A stretch of DNA of 64,000 nucleotides, taken from the NCBI GenBank assembly GCA_029204225.1, contig CM055101.1:46239906-46303905 (forward strand), written 5' to 3'. Position 1 is the stretch's first letter; each line of letters begins with the position of its first letter. Source of the stretch: Diphasiastrum complanatum (taxonomy: Eukaryota > Streptophyta > Lycopodiopsida > Lycopodiales > Lycopodiaceae). The position numbers and the translations under genes were made by a program. The notes below the pieces were generated by a model. It saw nothing but the letters and a program-made list of their open reading frames with translations, searched no databases and was not told the origin of the DNA. This document shows, piece by piece, positions 45,366 to 58,559 of the stretch.

Positions 45366-48300
45366 TTTTTTTCTTTAATGCATCCATTCTTGGTACACAC
45401 ACCTTTCCCCTTCGAAACAAAATCCCATTCCGTATGGAAAAATCATCCACTACCTTTTTATCTTTCACAAACAACTAATCACCTTGCAAATCAGTTACTG
45501 ATTGAGAGCCATTTAGAACCATTTGTCATATAGGTCCAAAATGAGAATCTTGTTCATAAAGACCCCGAAATGAAAGATAGAAATCAGTAGTGATTTCTGT
45601 GAAAGACAACTCATTCACTTTTGCAATTTAACTTAAGGCATTTGCCACTTAATTTAATGATCCTTTAATATATCTCAAATCAAAGTCAAATTCTTGCATC
45701 AGCTCAGCCCATCGAGCCTTTCGACCCCTAAGGACTTTCTGATTACAGAAATACTTTAATGGTTGGTGATTTGAGCACACTATAAATTGACTGCCATATA
45801 AATAGTGTCTCCACGTCTTCAATGCATGCACAACCGCAAACAGTTCTTTTTCTTGAGTTGTATATCTAGTTTGTGTATCAGACAACTTCTTACTCTCAAA
45901 AGCAACTGGCCTTCCCTCTTGTAACAGAACAGCACCAACAACCGCATAATCACTAGCATCCACTTTAGCCAAAAAAAGGTTTGTCCAAATCTGCTATGAT
46001 CAAAATTGGTGCTGAGACAATTAGTTCCTTAAGTTTATTAAATCTTGAATCCAATGTCTCATTCCACACTAGAGGTAGACTCGGCCTAACCTTTCGAGTA
46101 ATTATCCCCTTCAATGCACTGTTGAGAGGTGTAGCAATCATTTAATAATCCAAAATGAATCTACGGAAGAAAACTGTAAACTCCAAAAAAGATTTAAGTT
46201 CTCTTACAGTTTTAGGAATTGGCCAATCCAGAACCGTTTTAATCTTTTTTCGATAAATCATAATTCCCTTCCAAGATATGACATGACCAAGATATAACAT
46301 TCCTTTCTTAAAGAACTCACACTTCGACTCTTTAGCATAAGCTTCTCCTATCTCAAAATCCTCAAGACAGTTCTAAGATGCTTCTTATGCTCTTTGAGTA
46401 TTTTACTATAGATGAGTATATCATCTAAAAACACTACAACAAACTTTACCAGATACGGACGAAATAAATCGTTCATCATCTGCTGGAAAGTGGTCGGAGC
46501 ATTAGTTAACCCAAACAGTACCACCAGAAATTCATAATGACCAAATCTAGTCCTAAAACCCATCTTAGACACATCTTCTGGATGAATTCGAATCTGATGA
46601 TAACCAGTTCGCAAATCAATTTTAGTAAAATGTCTAGCTCCAAATCCTCCATCCTAGGTAGAGGATACTTATTCTTAATGGTAATTTTAGTCAACCCCTT
46701 GTAGTCTATGCACATCCGGAAAGTACCGTCTTTCTTATCCTTAAGAAGGACTGACTCTTCCCATGGCAACTTACTAGGTCGAATGTAACCCATTCAAAGA
46801 TACTCCTCAATTTGCCTAGTCACTTCCTCCTCTTCCTTCAAACTAAACCAATACGGATGTCGAAAGATAAGTTGACTACCAGGAATTAATTCTATCTTAT
46901 GATCTACTAACCTAGACGGAGGTAGACCATGCGGAAGTTCACTAGGAAAAACATCACTAAATTCTTGCTTTAAATCTGCTAACAACTGTTTCTCTTCATG
47001 ATCATGTTCTAAATTAGCATACTGACTTTCATCATTCATAATGAGATTATTATCAATAATCAATTTAGTACTATTATTCTCATTCGAAGACTCAGAAACA
47101 ATTCCACTTAAACAAGATTTTAAAACAAGATAGTAATAATCAAAATTGTGAGCCTCTTTTATTAATTCCGCCGATGTAACCATCGAAAAATGAGTTCCAG
47201 TATCATCACCAAAAATGGATACCACTTTACCACTAGAATCCATAAATTGCATGTTTTTTAAAATCAATTTGCAAACTATCATATTTACTAAAGAACCACT
47301 CATATCCTAAAATTAGGTCCGATTGGCCCAGGTTTAGAACATGAAAATTAACTTTTGCAACATGGCCTTGAAGATCTAGTTCCAATTTTGGAACCATTAC
47401 ATCAAAAACTTCAGTATCTGCACCTGATGCAAGCTTAACTACATATTTGTGGTCACTTGGCTTGGTAGGTAGCTGGAGTTTATGCACAAGTCGAGAATTA
47501 ATAAAATTATGAGTATTGCCTGAATCAAACAATACATTCACATCTTTCCCTAACAACTTGCCTCTTACATGAAACAAATTGTGAGGACCAAAAGATAATG
47601 TACTGAATTGACATTCACAAGTACAATTGGCAACATCAATTTCCATTTTACCTGCTGGCAAATCAACTGTCGTAAGATTGGATGAAGACTTGTTGTTTAA
47701 CGAGCACTCTTTAGCCATATGGCCCGCCTTGCCACAATTGAAACACAGCCCTTGTTTGAAGGCATCTTTGACTGATGACTTAAACTTTTTTTTTTTAATT
47801 TCTTCACTAATTTGGGTTTCTAATAAGCCATGCCCTCAAGTTCATCAAAAAACTTTTTTGACGTTTTTCGCGGTCGGAAATTTGTTGGGCTTGTTTCTTG
47901 CTCCCATTTCCAAGAAGCTACCACCATCTGATCGTACACCCGTGCAATCTGAATGGCATCCTCCAACGAGTTCAAAGAATTGTGCTTGACATTCATTCTG
48001 AAAGTCCGCTGGCAACCCATTCACAAATTGCCACTCTACGTACTTTTTTGAAAATTGCGGCACTTTAGTCAAAAGATCCATGATCTCTTGGACATAAGTG
48101 TCCAAGTCACGCGACCCCATTTTAAGCTCTACGAAATGCCGATACGAATCCCTTTCATCCACAGTCATAAATGATTTCAAGAATACATCCCAAAAAGCAT
48201 CCCAAGTGACTGGCTTAGGATCAAGATCTCACCACCACGACATGGCTTTTCCTTCCAAAACAATCAGTACCAAAGAAATTTGCTTCTCCTTAGACACTCC

Positions 48301-48366
48301 ATGCAGACCTGAATAACTGTTCCACCTGTTAATCTATGATTCCACTGCTGCCAGCTGCTTAAACTT
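45366..48366 (-). pseudogene. Gypsy copy C: gag to integrase start, inverted
   Basis: The minus-strand copy runs from gag (FVELKMGSRDLDTYVQEIMD, 48,366-47,820) through the zinc knuckle, protease VLFDSGNTHNFINSRLVHKL and DLILGYEWFFSK (47,718-47,233, open), RT 47,303-46,348, and RNase H 45,972-45,649 (FAVVHALKTWRHYLYGSQF). It ends at the HHCC zinc region near 45,366. It is joined head to head with copy B at its integrase end and with an LTR-side fragment at 48,366. It is the best-preserved source for the family's protease. Confidence 0.88.
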
Positions 48367-48404
48367 TGAGTTCTGATGACAGAACTAAAAAAAGGTGGGA
48401 AGTA

Positions 48405-48920
48405 TGTTACGGCCCTATTAGGAGTTTGAACCACTGGGGGGCTGTCTTAGACGTAGGGGCCAGACCTAATTTGGATAATAGCTAAGTAGGATCTTAGGCT
48501 ATGCTTGCATGCGGTATAGGCATGTGTGTTGTATCCTAGTATGGGATAGGATGTACATGCACTGTGTCTATGCATGGGTCATTGCTATTATGAGTTAGGG
48601 GTACTTACATGCAGTGGACATGCATGAGAGTTAGTCATGAGTTGATAGCACACTTACATGTGGATTCAGTGCATGGTCAAGCATGAGGAGAGCTACTCTC
48701 TATACTATACTCTCTCCTGTGTCCATTAGAATCATTGAGAGTCTACGGCCGTTATGATGTCAAATTCGTAAGCGCTTACTATCATTGTGATTGCCATACT
48801 CCCTAGTGCTCGGGGGCTAGATCGGACGGTCTAGGTTTGGTTGGGTCAGTTTCGTCCACTGCACTACCTTATTGTGTTCTTGGAGCTCAATCATGATTGG
48901 AGGTCTTGGGGGACATTTTA
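48405..48920 (+). repeat. Gypsy LTR L3
   Basis: Starts TGTTACGGCCCTATTAGG after a purine tract (AAAAAAAGGTGGGAAGTA) and ends GGGGGACATTTTA, directly followed by TTGGTATAAGAGC, a one-base variant of the primer-binding site. It therefore has a 3'-end context on its left and a 5'-end context on its right. Confidence 0.88.
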
Positions 48921-48996
48921 TTGGTATAAGAGCATCCAATCGGAGCTTGTGAGAAGCTCGGTGTGGACCAAAGCATAGTGGAATTAAGCACACTCG

Positions 48997-49514
48997 TAAA
49001 ACGTCCCCCAGGGCTCCCAACTGAGATAGAGCATCCTAGAACACCAAAGGGAGGATTGCAGTAGACGAAACCGTCCGAACCAAACCTAGACCATCCGATC
49101 TAGCCCCCGAGCAATCTAGGAGATAGTCAAGTTGCAGGAAGAGCGCTTCACAGTCTGACAGCATAAGGCCACAAGCTCTACAATGATCTTCATAGACACG
49201 AGGGAGAGTATATATAGAGATATAGCCAACCCCACCTGCCCATGCACCGAATTCACATGGAAGCACTCTAACTGATCATGCCAATCTCCCATGCATGTCC
49301 ACTGCATCTAGATACCCCTAACCCATAATAGTCAAGACCCATGCATAAGCACAATGCATGTACATCCTATCTCATACTAGGATGCAACACACATACCTAT
49401 ACCGCATGCAGGTGTGACCCCTTGGTCCTTCTCAACCATTATCCAGATTAGACCTGGCCCCTACGTCCAAGACAACAGCCCCTAATGGTACAAACCCCCA
49501 TTAGGGTCGTAACA
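48997..49514 (-). repeat. Gypsy LTR L4 (inverted)
   Basis: The minus strand starts TGTTACGACCCTAATGGG at 49,514 and ends CTGGGGGACGTTTTA at 48,997. It faces L3 across about 76 bp. The minus strand upstream of it has the purine tract AAGGGGGGAAGTA, so it is the 3' LTR of fragment D. Confidence 0.9.
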
Positions 49515-50905
49515 TACTTCCCCCCTTATTTTAGTTTTGTCCTCGGAACTCAAAGTCCGGGAAACTCTTCTTTAGATTACATTCTAGTTCCCAAGAATCC
49601 TCATTATCAGAATGTCCTTTCCATCAAACCAGATGCTCAATAACATCCCGATTATGCAATCACTTGGATCTTGCATCAAGAATCCTTTTAGGCTCTAAAA
49701 GAATCCTTTTAGATAAGTCTTCAAATGAATCTAGACTTTTACCAAAACCAAGGTAATCCCTCACATGTAAAATCATCACTAGACGACTAACATGGAACAT
49801 GGGATGAATCTTGATCCCCTCTGGTAACTCTAAGTGGCAAACTAAAGATCCAATCTTTTTCAAGATTTCTTATGGTCTATTATAACGAGCAGACAAATTG
49901 TAATGTCACTCAATATGCATTACTTTAGAATCCTTCGGAATTCTAAGATACACCCAATCCCCCAACTTGAAACCTCTGATGCGATCCTTTCAGATTAACA
50001 AAATGTCTTACCCGCTCCTGGGCACTTAGAACACGCAGGCATCCCAAAGGGAGCCGGGAACCACGACTTAGCTTCCCAGCCTTCAACCGTCCAAAAAAAT
50101 CAACCACGACATAACAAATGCTCCACAAAAAATCCTTTCCACTAGGAAAGTCTCGGATTTATGCGAATCTACTCTTAAAAAATTGTAGTCTCCTAATTCT
50201 TTACTCTAGACATGGCTCAACATGTCACTTCAAAGACAAGGTTCCATCTAAAACACATCTAGATCCAATATACTTAGGTTCTGATCTAGAATAACTTAAG
50301 ACTAATTAACCTCATTACTGAAGCCATGGACTTTGGGTTCCACCAATTATCCAACTCCAATTGAGTTTCCAAGATCATTTTATTTTCAAATAAAAATAAT
50401 TAGAACCAAAAGTTCCTACATATCTTATGTAAATCACCCATTATCTGAGTCACAAAATAACTCATAAGGGCTGTGACTACAATTGATACAAGTTATCTAC
50501 AATATCAACAGATAGAGATATCTTGCAGGCTCGTCCAACAACTCAGACGCTTACACTATAGTCTTTACCAGAATAAATGTAACCAATTTGGTTAACTGGT
50601 TAATTGTGATCCAAATTGCACCATTCTTGTTTATTTGTTCACGGTAAACCAACTACAAAATCCATCAAAATACTATCCCACCACTTAGTAGGATTATCTA
50701 ATGGATGCAACAGCCCACTAGCCTACACGCATTCTGCAACTCTACTGGCACTGTTATCAGTTCAACACATTTGATTCTATGAAAGGCATTAACTTGGCCA
50801 AAAGAAAATCCTCCGTACCAAACCTATGCACCAAGAGAGAAATTGTCATAAGACACTTCTCAACAATATGTCTATGTTTCTTGACTAGTTTATGCAAATG
50901 AGTTT
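49515..50905 (-). pseudogene. Gypsy fragment D: integrase C-terminus and non-coding insert, inverted
   Basis: On the minus strand it encodes remnants of the integrase core (LLHPLDN, KWWDSI), a ~480-bp non-coding stretch in place of the catalytic region, then GDWV-like residues, KKIGSLVCHLELPEGIKIHP and PMFHVSRLVMILHVRDYLG. The whole segment, including the non-coding stretch, is repeated on the plus strand at 55,555-57,208. Confidence 0.82.
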
Positions 50906-51555
50906 CCATTGCCCAGATTGGTCCATGCATGCTGTTTAGAAATGGGTAAGAGCTTTTAAGAACTTTTATTCAGAGAAAAACTTGTGTTTGCTTTTTGAAT
51001 GAGGCAAATGAAACAATGAATAGAAGTAGTAAAAGTATAACAGCGGTGCATGTTGTTTCCAAACAACTTAGGCTACTAAAACTTCTATCCACATCAAAGC
51101 TTTGAGAATAAAGTAAAGAACTGTGAAAGGAAGTAGTAGTCAGTAAACTGTGACTTGGCTTGGACAACATTGCATGTTGTGGGAGTCCGGTTGACAGGTT
51201 GCTGAGGGTTTAGCGCCCTTTCTTTGATAGGATTTCCAGCATGCAAGCTTTGAAGTATGCTTATGAAACTTTTATTCTACAAGAAAGCTTTGTGAAAGAA
51301 GCAAGTAAACAGTGAATAGAAGTTTTGTGAGCATTGACAACATTGTAGGATGTGAGGAAATCCTTCTAACTGGTTGCTGGGGGAGAGTGCCCATCTACAA
51401 TTGAAACCTGAAAAAAGTTTTGCTTCTTTGTGCTGAATACCTATATATAAACCCTCTTTGAAGGCTTGGGCTGTCCATCCTCTGTGGGGAGGGACTGTGT
51501 GGAGTCTTTGTGGGCTGTGGGAGGGGCGCGATTTGCCTTTTAACACCTGTAGTCA

Positions 51556-51772
<217 letters not shown>

Positions 51773-51872
51773 CGCATGAGCCTCCTTCCTGCTATAGTTG
51801 CGGTTGATTTGTTTTGGAGAGGGCGTGACTGTTGACCAAGTTAGGGCTCGGGAGGGATAATGAGGAAAGGAA

Positions 51873-51892
51873 GGGGGGGGGGGGGGGGGGGG
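51873..51892 (+). repeat. Poly-G tract (20 G)
   Basis: A run of 20 guanines. It could be an assembly-sensitive homopolymer or form G-quadruplex structure. Confidence 0.97.
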
Positions 51893-52460
51893 CTTGCATC
51901 TTGCGAGCATGGTCGTCCTTTGGCCCCAATGCCCTCTTGACCACAAGTTTTTTTTTTTCTAAACTGGCTGCCAGGACACCACATGTCCAGGCAGCCAATG
52001 TTTGTCCCATAAGCATTCCTATCAGATTATGGGGAGGGCATATATACAAAAACTCCCCATAACCTTGCATGTGTGTATGTGCGTGTTGCTGCCCCTGCCC
52101 ACACCCCGACGCCACCTGCCCGGCGCCCGGCGCCACCTACTGCCTGGCACTCGACGCTGCCCTCATGCTGACTGGTGCCTGGCGCTGTCCGACGCCCGCC
52201 CGCCTAGATTCGCCCTAGTGTCTGCCCACCCGCTCGGGACCCGCTCTGGCGCCGTCCGACAAAATCAAACGCCTGCTGAATTTTGACGAGCACTGGGCGA
52301 CTAACACGAGTCAGCCGCGGGGGCACTGGGGTCAGATTCCTCCCACATGCAGGCAGTGCTCGTAAGCCCCAGCGGGAGAGGGGGGGGGGTCTTTCATTTT
52401 CAGTGGAAGCTTTTCGGGGACAGTTTTCCAAGACTATTGCTTGGGGTTCTATTGGCAGTC

Positions 52461-52770
52461 ATGGCCGATATGGAACCACACTTGTTTGGTGTTGACATGT
52501 CGTCACCAGGCCGAAGGATAGGAAGTCCTGAAATTAAGCCGTCGACGTTGCTAGTGATTATGAGAAAACATTGCTCTAAATATGTTAGAGCAATGGGTAG
52601 TAGTGTGACCAAATTAAGTTTCTATTATCTAGGTACGATTCGAAGTGGTTGACTCATTTGCACTTCCAGCCAAAAGTTTTCTTGTCGACAAGAAGTTCAA
52701 GCAACCAGTGGCATTGAAGTCATGGATTAACCGATGGAACAATTTATATTTTTGATTTCCATCATTCTTT
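52461..52770 (+). pseudogene. Gypsy gag N-terminal relic 1
   Basis: ATG at 52,461 opens MADMEPHLFGVDMSSPGRR and IGSPEIKPSTLLVIMRKH. After frameshifts the strand reads KSWINRWNN, matching the capsid start of copy A (ESWINRWNS). It supplies the gag N-terminus missing in front of copy A. Confidence 0.65.
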
Positions 52771-52842
52771 ACAATTTTTAAGTCTGTTAGTTTGATGGGA
52801 TATTAGGGAGAGACCTAAAATCCTTTGCGGTGACCATAAAGA

Positions 52843-53199
<357 letters not shown>

Positions 53200-53319
53200 C
53201 TCCTTTTCCTTCCTCGGATTCTACTGTTGCAGAGAGGCCGCGAGTAGGGCTCGGGCTTGGGCAGCTGCTACATCAGGGGTTGGGAGGAGGAAGTTGTAGA
53301 GGGGACGGGGGGGGGAAGA

Positions 53320-53344
53320 GGGGGGGGGGGGGGGGGGGGGGGGG
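53320..53344 (+). repeat. Poly-G tract (25 G)
   Basis: A run of 25 guanines with further G-rich sequence on both sides (53,301-53,359). Confidence 0.97.
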
Positions 53345-53688
53345 TTTGGGTGGGGGGGGCTTGTTACAAATTTTAGTGAGGGCCCCTTGTTAAAAAAAAA
53401 ATTGTGTGGTTTTTACATTTATTTCCTGACATAGGAATTTTCACTGAGGTTTGTTCTTGGTTTTTCTCTAGCACAGGCTCTTTTGCTCGCCTTTGGAAAA
53501 AAAGTTACGAATGAATTCTGTGTTTAAATCTTTGTTCGTGTCGATTAGAAAAAACGCTCTGGTTTGGAAGTATTGCGTCATGTGAAAATGTCGCTAGTCT
53601 ATTTGAGTGTAATGGAACCGTTTTTTGTTCATTTTTTTTTTCTAAGGATGGTTTCCCGAGACTTTTGATTCAGGATTTATTGGCAGTT

Positions 53689-53990
53689 ATGGCCAATACA
53701 TAACCACAATTGTTGGTGATATCTTGTCACCAGTTCAAAATGATCCTGAGAAAAAAATGTCATCATTGTTGGAGATTATGAGCAAGGCATTGCTCGAAAT
53801 CCTCTAGAGCAATGAAGTGGGACAAACAAACTAAGTTTCTATTAACTCAACATGATGCACCGTTGTCAACTCAATTGCACTTCCAACTAGAAGTTTTTTT
53901 GGTGAACAAGAAGTTTGAGCAGCTAGTGGCAATGTGTCATGGAAAATGGGTGGAACAATTATTTTGGGCTTGCTCATTCCTCCTAAGAGA
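53689..53990 (+). pseudogene. Gypsy gag N-terminal relic 2
   Basis: Parallel to relic 1 (TTGGCAGTTATGGCC, TCACCAG, TTGGAGATTATGAG, TAAGTTTCTATTA, AACAAGAAGTTTGAGCAG), but with a stop four codons after the ATG and further breaks. So the leader-gag start is duplicated in tandem in the same orientation, about 1.2 kb apart. Confidence 0.6.
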
Positions 53991-55554
53991 AAAAAAACCT
54001 TTTTTAATTGATTTCCACTCGTTCTTTCCAATTTCTAAATCTGTCGGCTTAATTGGGTGTTTGGATGTGACCTAAAGTCCTTGTTAGTGGCCAAAAGGAT
54101 TTAGAATAGGGTGAAAGAGGATACGAGTTGAAATTTAGTAAATCCTAGAAACTTGGCATAGTACCGATATTTGTGACTTAGAAGTGATTTAAATTATTTT
54201 TCTTAAATCTTGAGATTTGGAGGAGATCACAGAAGATCTAGGGTATTTCAATTAAATCAATTGATTTTTGGAATGATTGATTGGAAAGTGGATGGTCATC
54301 TTGGAGGAAGAACTTGTGGTATGGGACGCAGGCAATTCCAAAGAGATGATTTGAAACTAACTGATCAGTGTGACCATAATTAAGTCATATGACTTGAATG
54401 ATGCCAATTGTTATGGGTCACATGAGGGTCTTTTGTCAGGATTTTGAGATATTGGTCATGACCCCTTTATGGATATCTCAAATCACAAAATAGGGAACCC
54501 TAAGTGCTATCTTTTTCTCTGTGAATATATTTGAAAATTTCTTTGTGAATCTAACAACCCGAGTTCATGTGATTCCTTAGAAGGTATGATATCTACCTGA
54601 GTTCCTTGGATGATAGTGCATGAAAAATTAAATGATTTCCCATAGACTAACAATGGTATTCATGGATAATTGGAAATAATTAGTTGATCCATGTGCAAAT
54701 CCTTTTCTGATCTATTCAAGTTGCTTTTCCATGAGGATTAATGGTTTCTATAATCAGAGAATAATACCTATGGATAAGTTGTTATGCTGGTATGTTGGGT
54801 CATTAACTGTCTTGGAGTCGGTTGATGCAACATTTGCTATCAACTTTTACGGTTCAGTGGAATCTTCTGTAAGACTTCTCCTAGACTGTATCTGGTGTGA
54901 TATGACTTTTATTGGAAGCTTGTGAAGTTTCTTGTTAAAAGGGGGAGAAGTAGTTGATAGAAAGTTGCCTAGGTGAAACATCTGTAGTATTGATTCTAGA
55001 TTGGATCCGTAATGTGTATGGATGAAGGACTTGGGTTAGAATTAGAATTGATAGAATATAATGGATACTGTTGGGATCTTCTAAGGATTGTTAAGAAATC
55101 CAGTTAGAAGATGTATTGGAAATTTTTTAGAAGCAATTCTTGTTTGAATAGGAAGTCACTAATTATGAAACAGACAGGTTGATATTTGGTGATCCTATTA
55201 CAAGAAAGGGTTGTTTAGGTGGTTCCTTGTTGGTTTGATCAACTTGAGTTAGTGAGAACTAAGAGTTGATGCAAAGAAAAAAAAATTTGTCTAATGATAT
55301 ATTATTTTAGGGAAAAAAATCTCTGATAAAGATTTTGGTTTCCTATTCTGTGAAAAAAAAAAGCACTCTTGGAGAGATATTCTCTCTCATAATAATTGGG
55401 TTACAAGATTCTCAGTTAGACATCTAATATATACATATTAGGTATGATCTGTGGAGATATGCTATGTATCGATTCATAGTTGGATCATGTGTTTTTTGCA
55501 CAATTTATTAATCTTGTGGATTCACTATGAGATCAGTGGACTGAGTTTATTTGC
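53991..55554. other. Non-coding part of the gypsy complex
   Basis: No gag, RT or LTR motif is visible. Open frames are short. It joins the duplicated gag start to the second integrase arm and probably replaces a deleted pol. Confidence 0.45.
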
Positions 55555-57208
55555 ATGCATAAACTAGTCAAAAAACATGGACATATTAATGAGAATGTCT
55601 TATGACAATTTCTCTCATGGTGCATAGATTTGGTATGGAGGATTTTCTTTTGGCCAAAGTTAATGCCTTTCGTAGAATCTTATGTGTTGAACTGATAACA
55701 GTGCCAGTGGAGTTGCGGAATGCATGTAGGCTGGTGGCTGTTGCATCCATTAGATAATCCTACTAAATGGTGAGATAGTATCTTGATGGATTTTGTAGTT
55801 GGTTTACCGTGAACAAATAAACAAGAATGGTGCAATTTGGGTCATAGTTAACCGATTAGCCAAATTGGTTATGTTTATTCCGGTAAAGACTATAGTGTAA
55901 GCGTCTAAGTTGTTGGACGAGTCTACAAGATATCTTTATTTCTTGATATTGTAGATAACTTGTATCGATTTTAGTCACAGCTATTATGAGTTATTTTGTG
56001 ACTCAGGTAATGGGTGACTTACATACGATATGTAAGAACTTTTGGTTCTAATTATTTTTGTTTGAAAATAAAGTTATCTTGGAAACTTAGTTGGAATTGG
56101 ATGATTGGTGGAACCAAAAGCCCAGGGCTTCAGTATTGAGGTTAATTAATCTTAAGTTACTCTAAATCATAACTTAAGTATATTGGGATCTAGATGTATT
56201 CTAGATGGAACCAGGTCTTTGAAGTGACATGTTGAGCCATGTCTAGAGTGAAGAATTAGGAGACTACAATTCTTTATTGACATTGTAAGGAGAGTAGATT
56301 CACATAAATTCGGAACTTTCCTAGTGGAAAGGATTTTTTTGTGGAGCAGCTCTTATGTCAGTAAGAATAGTTGCATTCATGTTCTTTTATTTTCAAATAT
56401 AGAATAAGAATCCGGTGAATAATGATGACGAATCATAGTTCAGGTTCCAGTCTATATTTTACTTTCAAGAGAGGGTAACGTGAGTGGTGAAAAGGTTGGA
56501 TGTTTTGGCATCCATCAGTCTCCTTATGGCAATCTCATTGGATCAGTTATCTTCCATTGATTGAGTTTGCTTAAGCATTCGGCTATTGGATATAGTCCAT
56601 TTATGCTTATGTATGGATTTCAACCTAGATCTCTGATAATGGTTGAAACTGAGTCGATTAAAGTTTAGAAAGTAGTGGATTTTTTGTGTGAAATGAAAGA
56701 AATGTTACAGTTAGCACGTGAAAGTATTCTAAGTGCCCAGGATCACCTCATGGGTTTCAAGTTGGGGATTGGGTGTATCTTAAAATTACGAAGGATTCTA
56801 AGGTAATGCGCACTAAGAAGCATTACAAACTGTCTACTAGGTACAGTGAACCGTATAAAATTTTGAAAAAGATTGGACTTTTAGCTTACCAATTAGAGTT
56901 ACCAGAGGGAACCAAGCCTCATATCGTGTTTCATGTAAGTCGTCTGAAGATGAGTCTACATGAGGGAGATCATGTTGGTTCTGGTACTAATCTAGATTCA
57001 TTTGAGGACTTATCTGAGAGGATTCCTTTAGAACCTGAAAAGATTCTTGATACAAGATCCAAGCGATTGCGAAATCGGGATGTTACTGAGAATCTGGTTT
57101 GTAAAAGATATTCTGATGATGAGGATTCATGGTAACTAGAAGGTAATCTAAAGAAGAGTTTTTCGGACTTTGAGTTCTGAGGACAGAACTAAGATAAGGG
57201 GGGAAATA
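55555..57208 (+). pseudogene. Gypsy fragment E: integrase core remnant and C-terminus
   Basis: The plus-strand equivalent of fragment D: FGQ-free remnants (WPKLMPFVESYVLN, LLHPLDNPTKW), the same ~480-bp non-coding insert (55,920-56,400), then from 56,773 an open frame YLKITKDSKVMRTKKHYKL, YKILKKIGLLAYQLELPEG and FHVSRLKMSLHEGDHVGSG. The end (EPEKILDTRSKRLRNRD, then DSW) is chromodomain-like. The polypurine tract AAGATAAGGGGGGAAATA leads into L5. Confidence 0.85.
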
Positions 57209-57709
57209 TGTTACGACCCTCATGGGAGTCTGTACCATTGGGAGGTTGTCTTGGACATAAAGACCAGACCTAATTTGGATAATAGTCGAGTAGGACCATG
57301 GGTCCCTCCTGCATGTGGTATAGGCATGTGTGTTGCATCCTAGTATGGTATAGGATGTACATGCACTGTGCTTATGCATGGGTCTTGACTATTATGGGTT
57401 AGGGATACCTACATGCAGTGGACATGCATGGGGGATTGGCATGATCAGTTTCCATGTGGATTCAGTGCAGGGGCAGGTGGGGTTGGCTATACCTCTATAT
57501 ATATCTTCACCAGTGTCTATGAGGTGTGTGTTGTGGCCATTATGCTGCCAGACTGTGATGCACTCTTCCTACGACTTGCTTATCTCCTAGATTGCTCGGG
57601 GGCTAGATCAAACGGTCTAGGTTTGGTTGGGACGGTTTCATCTACTGCAATCCTCTCTTTGGTGTTCCAAGAAGCTCTATCTCGGTTGGGAGTCCTGGGG
57701 GACGTTTTA
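57209..57709 (+). repeat. Gypsy LTR L5 (3' outer)
   Basis: Starts TGTTACGACCCTCATGGG and ends TGGGGGACGTTTTA, followed by CCTCC and copia gag. It is most similar to L1 and has the same TATA-like TCTATATATAT. Confidence 0.92.
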
Positions 57710-57714
57710 CCTCC

Positions 57715-58329
57715 TCATCTTTGTCTTTGGCTTTGGCTTTGTACTTGCTTGAGGATTGTTGATATTGGCTCTTGCTCCTCCCTTTGTACTTGTCCTTGAC
57801 AAATAAAGCTTTTCCATCATTATGATTGAGTGAAAGCTTGTGCACCCTCAAGAGTTTGTACTCTTGTCTTGATTCTTCATAAATAAGCACACTTTGAAGG
57901 GCCTCCAAGCTTGGTAGCTCCTCCTTAATGGCATAGGATTGGACAAGGTTGTCAAATTCATTTCTCAAGCCATTGAGAATGACTTGGACTAGCTCACTTT
58001 GATTGTTGATTTCTAAGACTAAGGAGCCTAGAGGTTTTCTTAACCTCATAGATAGTCTTGCGACAATTCCAAGCTTCTTTGGTTGTAGTGCAAGTACCTA
58101 TCTCCCTCAATATCTCATTAGAGACATTCATCTTAATGTAGTGGAGAGCCATCCTAGCTCCCTTCTTGTATTTTTGAACCTCTTAAAGAACTTGAGGTTC
58201 TTCTTCAAGTCCAAGAACAATGTCCATCACATCTTGCAAGATGGACTCCATTCTCAACTTCCATATAGAATAACTGGAAGTGGACAATCTCTCACTTGGT
58301 TCCAACAAGAATGAACCTATTGAGGCCAT
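57715..58329 (-). pseudogene. Copia-2 gag N-terminal half
   Basis: ATG at 58,327-58,329 on the minus strand starts a copia gag: SYSIWKLRMESILQDVMDIV, one TAA, MALHYIKMNVSNEIL, TKEAWN, and then the open part with VQVILNGLRNEFDNLVQSY and KGRSKSQYQQSSSKYKAKAK. It ends in KDKDEE at the CCTCC target duplication. The remaining gag is at 34,473. Confidence 0.88.
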
Positions 58330-58559
58330 CTAAAGTGAAATGATCTCAAATGATGCTACACACTCACACTAGGATCCAATAATGATGTGCTATCACCTCC
58401 TATGCAAGGTCTGGCAACAAACTGTGAGATGATTCTCACTAGCTATTCAAATCTCTTCAAAACTAGATCTATTTCACATCAAATGATGGAGTATGGGCAA
58501 AGTTAGGATCTTACACTCTTAGCACGTGTGATGTACACTAAGTGGAATTGGACAATTTG

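Noticed and set aside
52080..52330. GC-rich segment as a CpG-island promoter or gene
   Set aside because: No coherent ORF or start element; it lies inside the gypsy leader and is most likely low-information sequence of unknown origin.
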